Assembly (NCBI GenBank): GCA_015478765.1
Contig: JADMKR010000070.1
Coordinates: forward strand, 1 to 34,829
Length of the DNA: 34,829 bases
Source of the DNA: Flavobacterium sp.
GTDB taxonomy: Bacteria > Bacteroidota > Bacteroidia > Flavobacteriales > Flavobacteriaceae
Reading direction: 5' to 3'
Both the position numbers and the translations under genes were made by a program. Positions 24,425 through 30,862 of the stretch are shown here, piece after piece. A model generated the notes under the pieces. The model had not been told where the DNA came from. It did not search any database and worked only from the letters and a program-made list of their open reading frames with translations. How positions within the stretch are numbered: the stretch's first letter is position 1; every line of letters begins with the position of its first letter.

Positions 24425-25625
24425 AATGTATAATTACTTTGTTTATAATGTCGGCAGCCACGTCTTCCTTCGATTTCAGCGTCATTGACTCCGAATTAAA
24501 ATCCTTATCGATGAATGTGACTTTATTGGTATCGCCTCCAAATCCGGCACCCGAATCATTCAGCGAATTCAACACGATCAAATCTAAGTTTTTTTTCCGG
24601 ATTTTATTCTGCGCATTTTCAATTTCGTTTTCAGTTTCCAACGCAAAACCGATCAAAAACTGATCTTTTTTCAGACTGCCAAGCGATGCGAGAATGTCTT
24701 TAGTTTTCTCCAGCTCCAGAACGATATCGGATTCCTGCTTTTTAATTTTCTGACTTTTAGCGCTTTTCGGCCTGTAATCGGCTACCGCGGCGGCAGCTAT
24801 TGCAACGTCACATTCGCTGAAATATTGGTGACAGGCTTCAAACATTTCTTCGGCTGTCTGTAATCTGATAAGTTGGATCAGAGAATTATCAATCTGCAAG
24901 TGCGTGGGACCGGAAATCAGAATCACTTCCGCACCATTCTGCGCAGCGCATTTTGCAATTTCGAATCCCATTTTTCCCGATGAATGGTTTCCTATGAACC
25001 GCACCGGATCGATAGCTTCATACGTTGGACCTGCCGTTATCATGATCTTTTTTCCACGCAGTAGCAATTTGGCGATCAAATCTCGTTCGATAAAATCAAG
25101 GATGTTTTCAGGCTCTGCCATCCGGCCTTCGCCTGACAAACCGCTGGCAAGTTCGCCGCTTTCTGCCGGTATCATTTTATTGCCAAACTGCTGGAGGAGC
25201 TCCAGGCTTGAAAGGGTTGTGGGATGTTTATACATGTCGAGATCCATGGCCGGGGCAAAATAAACCGGACATTTGGCCGACAAATAACATGCAATCAGCA
25301 AATTATCGCAGTTGCCGTTGGCCATTTTGGATAATGTATTGGCAGTCGCCGGAGCCACCAGCATCAAATCGGCCCACAAGCCTAATTCGACATGGTTGTT
25401 CCACTGCGCTTCGTCGTTTTCCTGATCGTAAAAATTGGAATAGACGGGATTTTTTGAAAGTGTTGCAAGTGTTAACGGCGTGACAAAATCCTTCGAAGCC
25501 GGTGTCATGACCACTTGGACATGCGCACCGGCTTTGATAAGAAGTCGAACTAAAGCGGCTGTTTTATACGCAGCTATCCCGCCTGAGACACCTAATAAAA
25601 CTTTCTTTCCGCTTAGGACTGACAT
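24417..25625 (-). CDS. coaBC: Bifunctional phosphopantothenoylcysteine decarboxylase / phosphopantothenate-cysteine ligase
   Basis: CoaBC joins 4'-phosphopantothenate to cysteine and decarboxylates the product to 4'-phosphopantetheine in CoA synthesis. The protein has 402 residues from the ATG at 25625. An ATG at 25667 would overlap rpoZ and add residues before the first beta strand. The N-terminal flavoprotein domain has GVSGGIAAYK (12-21), the catalytic His78 in NNHVEL and PATANT at 92-97. The usual PAMN substrate motif reads PAMD at 125-128. The C-terminal ligase domain has GPTYEAIDPVRFIGNHSSGKMG and a basic KIKK segment. It lies 4 bases after rpoZ and overlaps porD. Confidence 0.95.
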   Translation of the reverse strand: MSVLSGKKVLLGVSGGIAAYKTAALVRLLIKAGAHVQVVMTPASKDFVTPLTLATLSKNPVYSNFYDQENDEAQWNNHVELGLWADLMLVAPATANTLSKMANGNCDNLLIACYLSAKCPVYFAPAMDLDMYKHPTTLSSLELLQQFGNKMIPAESGELASGLSGEGRMAEPENILDFIERDLIAKLLLRGKKIMITAGPTYEAIDPVRFIGNHSSGKMGFEIAKCAAQNGAEVILISGPTHLQIDNSLIQLIRLQTAEEMFEACHQYFSECDVAIAAAAVADYRPKSAKSQKIKKQESDIVLELEKTKDILASLGSLKKDQFLIGFALETENEIENAQNKIRKKNLDLIVLNSLNDSGAGFGGDTNKVTFIDKDFNSESMTLKSKEDVAADIINKVIIHYA

Positions 25626-25629
25626 CGGA

Positions 25630-25947
25630 CTATTTGTTGGCGTCCCTGTGATAGATTTTATCATCAAGCCATTCCTGAACCGCTAATGCGTGTGGCTTTG
25701 GTAGTTTTTCGTAGAATTTAGAAACCTCGATTTGCTCTTTGTTTTCAAAGATTTCCTCAAGAGAATCATTGTAAGTTGCAAACTCTTCGAGTTTTTCGGT
25801 CAATTCTTTTTTAATTTCAGAATTGATCTGGTTTGCTCTTTTAGCCATAATCGTTATCGCCTCGTAAACGTTGCCCGTTGGCTCCTCAATTACATTTTTG
25901 TTATAGGTAATTGTGTTCACAGGTGCATTTGTTTTCTTTAAATCCAT
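25630..25947 (-). CDS. rpoZ: RNA polymerase omega subunit, Bacteroidota type
   Basis: This 105-residue protein corresponds to the omega subunit of RNA polymerase as annotated in flavobacteria. It opens with MDLKKTNAPVNTITYN. The segment NVYEAITIMAKRANQIN at about 26-42 matches the conserved omega helix (the YEAI...ARQI pattern that contacts the beta-prime C-terminus). The second half is longer and more acidic than in proteobacterial omega. It is packed between bamD (2-base gap) and coaBC (4-base gap), the usual flavobacterial order. Confidence 0.88.
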   Translation of the reverse strand: MDLKKTNAPVNTITYNKNVIEEPTGNVYEAITIMAKRANQINSEIKKELTEKLEEFATYNDSLEEIFENKEQIEVSKFYEKLPKPHALAVQEWLDDKIYHRDANK

Positions 25948-25949
25948 GA

Positions 25950-26762
25950 TTATAGTTGTTTAGAGTATTGTTGTAATTCAATTTCGATGGTAGCAAGCTT
26001 GGCATCGACTTCTGCCTTATATTTTGTATCAGGTTTGAATTTCATCAGCGTGGCATACGCCGATTTTGCCTGATTTAATCGATCCTCCCGTTTGCTTTCA
26101 ACGCTGTTCATCGCTTGCAGATAAGCGGAGTCAAATTTGTAATAAAGCGCTTCTTCTTTATATTTTGTTCCCGGATAGTCTATCAGGAAATTGTCAAGAG
26201 CTACCATGGCCGGACCGTAAGAGCGGTTGTACTCGCCCACCGTATGATAATTTCGGGCAACTTCATACGCTTTCCGCTCAAGCTTATCCTGCAGTGACTG
26301 CATGATGGTATTGGCCTCTCCAAGATATTGGGAATTTGGAAACCGGTCGATGAACGCCTGCAATTTATCAATCGCTTTGTACGTATCAATCTGATCCAGC
26401 GTATAGACGGGTGATTTCATCGAAAAGCTTTTCGCTGCCAGAAATGCTGCTTCCTGTACGTACTCGCTACGCGGATAATTGCCCACGAAACTTTCGAACT
26501 GATAACCTGATAAGTAATACTGCTCGGTTTTATAATACGACTGTGCAAACATGTAGAACATTTTTTCAGCCTGAGGTTTCCCACGGTAAGCCGACGCCAT
26601 CTGCTCGAACAGCCTTATCGCTTTGCTGTACTTTCCTTTCTCGTACATTTTTTCGGCCGATGCGTACTTTACAGCCAGATCATCCGACTTCAATGCCGTT
26701 TGATATTCACTGCAGGAGACAAAAACGAGTGAAAGTAAAATTATGGTAAAAAAATTCTTCAT
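25950..26762 (-). CDS. bamD: Outer membrane assembly lipoprotein BamD
   Basis: BamD is the essential lipoprotein partner of BamA in folding beta-barrel proteins into the outer membrane. The 270-residue protein has a lipobox VSCS with Cys17. It then has tandem tetratricopeptide helices: KYSKAIRLFEQMASAYRGK, YYLSGYQFESFVGNYPRSEY, IDRFPNSQYLGEA and a later FLIDYPGTKYKEEALYY. The length and repeat number are as in other BamD proteins. It is the first gene of the envelope/housekeeping operon and has a near-perfect promoter about 70 bases upstream. Confidence 0.93.
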   Translation of the reverse strand: MKNFFTIILLSLVFVSCSEYQTALKSDDLAVKYASAEKMYEKGKYSKAIRLFEQMASAYRGKPQAEKMFYMFAQSYYKTEQYYLSGYQFESFVGNYPRSEYVQEAAFLAAKSFSMKSPVYTLDQIDTYKAIDKLQAFIDRFPNSQYLGEANTIMQSLQDKLERKAYEVARNYHTVGEYNRSYGPAMVALDNFLIDYPGTKYKEEALYYKFDSAYLQAMNSVESKREDRLNQAKSAYATLMKFKPDTKYKAEVDAKLATIEIELQQYSKQL

Positions 26763-26830
26763 TTAAAATTGCTGGGTTTGTTGATTTTCAAGGCGTTTGC
26801 GAATATAAATACTACCCGAATATCTGCGGG

Positions 26831-26861
26831 CAAATTTAGTCATTAATTTAGTACTACAAAA
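26831..26861 (-). promoter_or_regulatory. Strong promoter match for the bamD operon
   Basis: On the minus strand TTTTG (26861-26857) and TAAATTTG (26838-26831) are separated by 18 bases, a full match to the Bacteroidetes primary sigma factor consensus. Transcription would begin near 26824, which gives a leader of about 60 bases before the bamD ATG. The match places dapA outside this operon. Confidence 0.75.
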
Positions 26862-26893
26862 TATTTTGATTACATAATGCGGGCAGCCAATTA

Positions 26894-27778
26894 TTACTGC
26901 TTCGAATATTCACTGACAAATTTTCCAATCCGCTCCGCCAAATTCTCATCCACATTCACAAGTGGTAACCGCACTGTATTCCCACTGAGTCCCATTGCTT
27001 TAAAAACCTCTTTGATTCCCGGCGGATTGCCCTGCTCGAACGCCATGTCAATCGCATCGGCAATTTTGTAATGCAACGCATATGCTTCATCAACCTTGCG
27101 CTCCAATCCAAGGCGGACCATATCGGAAAACAAACGTGGAAAACCTTCGGCAATAACCGAAATCACACCGCTGCCGCCGGCAAGGACCATTGGCAGAGTA
27201 ATCATATCGTCGCCTGAAATTACCAAAAAACCTTCGGGCTTGTGCTGAATCAGCTTCATTGCCTGAACAATGTCGCCCGCGGCTTCTTTGATCCCGATGA
27301 TATTTTTAAAATCGGATGCCAGTCGCAACACTGTTGCCGGAAGCATATTGCTTGCCGTCCGACCCGGAACATTATATAAAATCACCGGCAATGGCGCCGC
27401 TTCGGCAATCGCTTTGAAATGTTGATAAATTCCCTCCTGGGTTGGTTTGTTGTAATACGGTGATACTGATAGGATGGCCGAAAAAGCAGATAGATCCCTG
27501 GATTGCATCTCGTCGATAATACTTCGGGTATCGTTTCCTCCAATACCGATAACCATCGGAAGCCGGTTATTATTAGCCGAAATCACGGTATCGATCACCA
27601 GTTGCTTTTCGGATTCGTTCAAGGTGGCATTTTCGGCAGTTGTGCCCATTACGACCAAATAATCAATGCCGTTGTTTATTTGATGTTCGACTATGCGGAC
27701 AAGCGCTTCGACATCGACTGAAAAATCTGATTTAAACGGCGTGACAAGTGCGACTCCGGTTCCAATTAGTGATTGCAT
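26894..27778 (-). CDS. dapA: 4-Hydroxy-tetrahydrodipicolinate synthase
   Basis: DapA condenses pyruvate with aspartate semialdehyde in lysine and diaminopimelate synthesis. The 294-residue TIM barrel carries the Schiff-base Lys164 in IGIKEAAGD, Tyr135 of YNVPGRT as proton shuttle and Tyr109 of SPYYNKP. Arg140 is positioned for the substrate carboxylate. The pyruvate-binding TTAEN is at 46-50 (GTTAENATL). The start follows the DUF6913-like gene by 1 base, so the two share a message. No lysine riboswitch is seen upstream. Confidence 0.96.
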   Translation of the reverse strand: MQSLIGTGVALVTPFKSDFSVDVEALVRIVEHQINNGIDYLVVMGTTAENATLNESEKQLVIDTVISANNNRLPMVIGIGGNDTRSIIDEMQSRDLSAFSAILSVSPYYNKPTQEGIYQHFKAIAEAAPLPVILYNVPGRTASNMLPATVLRLASDFKNIIGIKEAAGDIVQAMKLIQHKPEGFLVISGDDMITLPMVLAGGSGVISVIAEGFPRLFSDMVRLGLERKVDEAYALHYKIADAIDMAFEQGNPPGIKEVFKAMGLSGNTVRLPLVNVDENLAERIGKFVSEYSKQ

Positions 27779-27779
27779 A

Positions 27780-28298
27780 TTATATTTTGTTGAGGATTTT
27801 TAAATATTTGAACAGTTCGTCGGTGAAAACCTGATAATTTTCGGCGTCGGTATTGATCATGAAATGATTGAGTTTTTTGTCAACCGATGAAAACCCGACC
27901 TTGAACTTCGCCCGCGATAAATTGGAAACTATCAATAAGGCCGGTTTTTCCTGGTCGTAATAATTGATAAGCAGGTCGAAATCTTTATCGGCAAATTCAC
28001 GGACTTCGGATTTTTCAAAAGTGGCGCGCCAACTCAAATCGCGCGCTGTAAAAACAGGATAATCAAAGCTATCCGATTTTCGTATTTTACTTTTATAAAC
28101 CAACAAATCAACATTCTCTTCCCGAATGCCGTGGCTGGTAAGAGCCGAAATCACCTCGCCTTTGTTGTGAAAGTACGTTTCGTCAACGATGATACCGATA
28201 GTTTTAACTTTCGCACCTGAATCGGCATGGTCAACATTCTCCAAAGCTTTCTTAACTCTTTTTTTTGTGAAAATGTTCTTCAGGTAGTTTAAAAACAT
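27780..28298 (-). CDS. Conserved flavobacterial protein, DUF6913-like
   Basis: This 172-residue soluble protein has no signal peptide. It begins with a basic amphipathic stretch (FLNYLKNIFTKKRVKKAL). The rest alternates beta strands and helices: VKTIGIIVDETYFH, a central FDLLINYYDQEKPALLIVSNL, and an ending of the form DKKLNHFMINTD and ELFKYLKILNKI. I recognise it as the small protein annotated DUF6913 in Flavobacterium, and its function is unknown to me. It is translationally adjacent to dapA (1-base gap), which is the only clue to its job, though such pairing may only reflect shared transcription. Confidence 0.75.
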   Translation of the reverse strand: MFLNYLKNIFTKKRVKKALENVDHADSGAKVKTIGIIVDETYFHNKGEVISALTSHGIREENVDLLVYKSKIRKSDSFDYPVFTARDLSWRATFEKSEVREFADKDFDLLINYYDQEKPALLIVSNLSRAKFKVGFSSVDKKLNHFMINTDAENYQVFTDELFKYLKILNKI

Positions 28299-28317
28299 AG
28301 TACTTTTACTTGCGACA

Positions 28318-28325
28318 CAAATCTA
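28318..28325 (-). promoter_or_regulatory. -7 box for the DUF6913-dapA transcript
   Basis: TAGATTTG on the minus strand is a perfect TAnnTTTG. It lies 20 bases upstream of the ATG in the 49-base gap between divergent genes. The upstream TTTTGG is about 26 bases away, so the -33 element is poorly placed. Confidence 0.45.
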
Positions 28326-28347
28326 AATAATTACGGATCATTTTTGG

Positions 28348-29121
28348 ATGCCAAAACTAAAAAACTATAACGCCCCTGCGAAACTTTTTGTTTTATTCTT
28401 AACAGTCGCAGTGCAACTTGCCTGCAGCGGCAATCGGTACCATGTACATAAAATTGCAGGCCGCGAAATTCCGGTTACGGCTGAGTTAGGCAGCTCGGAC
28501 ACTGTTGAAGACTTCATCAAACCGTATCGCGATCACATAAATAAAGACTTAAGCATTGTTTTGGCACATGCTCCGCAAACCCTCGACAAAAGCGGGAAAT
28601 GGCAATCGACGCTCGGTAACCTGTTTGCCGATATCGCTTTTCAGCAGGGCAATCCCATCTTCCAGAGCCGGTTTGCCAACAGCATCGACATGATACTTTT
28701 GAATCACGGCGGAATCCGGGCCATATTACCGCAAGGCAATGTGACGGCGCGCAATGCATACCAAATCATGCCTTTTGAGAACAGTCTCGTAGTAATCGAA
28801 CTGAAAGGAAGCCAGATTCAGGAAATCGCCGAATATATCATCAAAGAGAAAAAGCCTCATCCCGTTTCCGGATTGCAGTTTACCATTTCCGGTCAGTCAC
28901 CTAAAAATATCCTTGTGGGTGGCAAACCGCTTGAAATCGACAAAACCTACTTCGTTGGTACAAACGATTACCTGGCAAACGGCGGCGATAACATGACTTT
29001 TTTTGCCAAAGGGACTGCACGCCACGACCTGGATTACAAACTGCGAAATATGCTGATCGATTATTTCAGAAAAACCGACACCATCCCGGTTATCACCGAT
29101 ATTAGAATTATCGAAGAATAA
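28348..29121 (+). CDS. Lipoprotein carrying the 5'-nucleotidase C-terminal domain
   Basis: The 257-residue protein equals the C-terminal substrate-specificity domain of 5'-nucleotidase/UDP-sugar hydrolase (UshA-like) without the metal-binding catalytic domain. A lipobox (QLACSG, Cys26) indicates a lipid-anchored envelope protein. LNHGGIRAILPQG at about 114-126 and GTNDYLANGGDNM at about 210-222 are the nucleotide-binding motifs. The metallophosphatase half is the next gene, 2 bases downstream, so the two probably make one functional enzyme. Without the partner this domain should not hydrolyse anything. Confidence 0.88.
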   Translation: MPKLKNYNAPAKLFVLFLTVAVQLACSGNRYHVHKIAGREIPVTAELGSSDTVEDFIKPYRDHINKDLSIVLAHAPQTLDKSGKWQSTLGNLFADIAFQQGNPIFQSRFANSIDMILLNHGGIRAILPQGNVTARNAYQIMPFENSLVVIELKGSQIQEIAEYIIKEKKPHPVSGLQFTISGQSPKNILVGGKPLEIDKTYFVGTNDYLANGGDNMTFFAKGTARHDLDYKLRNMLIDYFRKTDTIPVITDIRIIEE

Positions 29122-29123
29122 GT

Positions 29124-30029
29124 ATGAAAAGACGAACATTTATACAAAAAACTGCGGCAGGCACGGCACTTGCCGGACTTGGGTTACCGCTGACCGGTTT
29201 TACATCAGATGTTAAGCGGCTTACGGTTTTGCATACCAATGACGTTCACAGCTACATTGATCCTTTCCCGGCAGATGATCCACGTAATCCCGACAAAGGT
29301 GGCGTGGCTCGACGCGCCGCATTGATAGAAAGCATTCGAAAGGAAAACCCGAATGTACTGCTGCTCGATGCCGGCGATATTTTCCAGGGAACTCCCTATT
29401 TCAACTACTACGGCGGTGAATTGGAATTCAGGTTGATGAGTATGATGAAGTATGATTTGGCAACCATGGGCAATCATGATTTCGACAACGGCATCGAAGG
29501 ATTTTACGAACAGTTGCCACATGCTTCATTCGGATTTGTGTCGGCCAATTATAATTTTTCCAAAACAATCCTGAACGACATCGTCAAGCCGTATAGGATA
29601 TTTGATAAGAACGGCATTAAAGTGGGCGTTTTCGGTTTAGGGATCGAACTCCACGGTCTTGTCGATAAAAAAAATTATGGGGAAACAGTTTATCTGGATC
29701 CGGTTGCGGTTACCAGGGAGATCGTTTCAGAATTAAAAAACCGGCAAAAATGTGATCTTGTGATCTGCCTGTCACATCTCGGCTATGAATATAAAAACGA
29801 TCCGGCAAAAATTTCAGATGTAAAACTCGCTTCCCTTACCTCTGGCATCGATTTGATTATTGGCGGCCATACGCACACTTTTATGGAACGGCCGGCAGTG
29901 GTTAAAAATGCAGAAGGCGACGATGTAGTCGTTAATCAGGTGGGCTGTTACGGACTTAACTTGGGCCGTATCGATTTCGAATTGAGCGAGAAACCGGTAT
30001 CAGTCGGAGGCCGCAGCATTGTCGTCTGA
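29124..30029 (+). CDS. Metallophosphatase catalytic half of a split 5'-nucleotidase, Tat-type signal
   Basis: The 301-residue protein is a calcineurin-like metallophosphoesterase corresponding to the N-terminal half of UshA-type 5'-nucleotidases. Metal ligands sit in HTNDVHS (Asp40, His42), DAGDIFQGTPYF (Asp85), GNHDF (Asn117, His118), CLSHLGYEY and GGHTHT. The N-terminus MKRRTFIQK followed by a modest hydrophobic stretch is a twin-arginine signal, so it would be exported folded, probably after metal loading. It lacks the C-terminal specificity domain, which the previous gene encodes. Its last 30 bases overlap the convergent lysoplasmalogenase-type gene. Confidence 0.9.
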   Translation: MKRRTFIQKTAAGTALAGLGLPLTGFTSDVKRLTVLHTNDVHSYIDPFPADDPRNPDKGGVARRAALIESIRKENPNVLLLDAGDIFQGTPYFNYYGGELEFRLMSMMKYDLATMGNHDFDNGIEGFYEQLPHASFGFVSANYNFSKTILNDIVKPYRIFDKNGIKVGVFGLGIELHGLVDKKNYGETVYLDPVAVTREIVSELKNRQKCDLVICLSHLGYEYKNDPAKISDVKLASLTSGIDLIIGGHTHTFMERPAVVKNAEGDDVVVNQVGCYGLNLGRIDFELSEKPVSVGGRSIVV

Positions 30030-30689
30030 TCGTTCAGCCACGATTACAAACTGACACAACGCAAAAAATGCAAATACATTCAGCCCCATGGCAAGTGGTC
30101 GCAGAATCGCGGGCGAGAGATGCGACAGGTAATACCGTTCGATAAAAACAATTAACTGCAGCAGTACGAATAACAATCCGCATAACAGCAACCATGAACT
30201 GGCCTTGTTATCAGACATTACATAACTGGACACAGCAATTCCGCCCAGGACTGCTATCAATAAATTTTGGATTATAAGAATGAAGAAACTGTTTTCCGGA
30301 ATTTCGTCGGTGATCAAAAACAAATAGAAAAATATCAGCATAAACGGTATTGTCGCAATTACCATCGGCACCAAGTCATTGATTTTTACCAATAAAGCTA
30401 TCAGGTAAATCACCAACACCCTGTGCACCAGAAATGCGATTATTGCGTAAAAAAGCATTTCGTCGGTATCGGGAATAAAAAGAAGATTGGTTAACAATGA
30501 CAGCGATAACGCTAACACCATCAGCGGATTACGTGTTTCAGACGCCGCCAGATATAAAACTATCAACGTAAGAGGAATCAGAGGCTTGAAGATGATTATA
30601 AGGGGCGTATAAACAAATACTTCGGCTATAACCTCTATACTGGCAATGACGAAGTAAATTATTGTGATTAATTGTACCGGCTTCCCCAT
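30000..30689 (-). CDS. YhhN/TMEM86 family membrane protein (lysoplasmalogenase-like)
   Basis: The 229-residue protein has about eight membrane helices through nearly its whole length, beginning LITIIYFVIASIEVIAEVF. The segment IFKPLIPLTLIVLYL and a second-helix pattern ending in LLFIPDTDEMLFY resemble the YhhN family, some of whose members hydrolyse the vinyl ether bond of lysoplasmalogens. Activity here is unproven, and the family is often annotated only by homology. Its end overlaps the nucleotidase gene on the other strand by 30 bases. The DNA upstream holds the heptamer repeat. Confidence 0.75.
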   Translation of the reverse strand: MGKPVQLITIIYFVIASIEVIAEVFVYTPLIIIFKPLIPLTLIVLYLAASETRNPLMVLALSLSLLTNLLFIPDTDEMLFYAIIAFLVHRVLVIYLIALLVKINDLVPMVIATIPFMLIFFYLFLITDEIPENSFFILIIQNLLIAVLGGIAVSSYVMSDNKASSWLLLCGLLFVLLQLIVFIERYYLSHLSPAILRPLAMGLNVFAFFALCQFVIVAERSDDNAAASD

Positions 30690-30765
30690 CCGCTTGGTTT
30701 TGGCTAAAGGTATAAAAAAAACGACGCGACCGAAAAATCGACGTGAAATTTAGTAAAAATAGGAA

Positions 30766-30821
30766 GTTAGGAATTAAGAGTTAGGAGTTAGGAGTTAGGA
30801 ATTAGGAGTTAGGGGTTAGGA
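30766..30821. repeat. Eight tandem 7-base repeats, consensus GTTAGGA
   Basis: The 56 bases divide exactly into eight heptamers: GTTAGGA, ATTAAGA, three GTTAGGA, ATTAGGA, GTTAGGG and GTTAGGA. Five of the eight are identical. The array lies in the 173-base gap between ligA's end and the start of the YhhN-like gene, both on the minus strand. It is not coding. A heptamer does not keep frame or helical phase, so it is probably a slippage-prone microsatellite, but its copy number could influence the promoter of the YhhN-like gene. Confidence 0.92.
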
Positions 30822-30862
30822 ACGGAAGCCCACCTAGTAAATCCCGGTTTTTATTCATTGAT

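Noticed and set aside
25626..25667. Longer start for coaBC overlapping rpoZ
   Set aside because: It adds 14 residues before the first strand of the flavoprotein domain. The ATG at 25625, 4 bases after the rpoZ stop, fits the family.
26763..26893. Possible small gene or riboswitch between dapA and bamD
   Set aside because: The gap has no sizeable ORF or stable hairpin. It is accounted for by the bamD promoter and leader.
28348..30029. The two nucleotidase genes read as one gene broken by a frameshift
   Set aside because: The domains are in reversed order, each gene has its own export signal, and a stop and a new ATG separate them, so this is not a frameshifted UshA.
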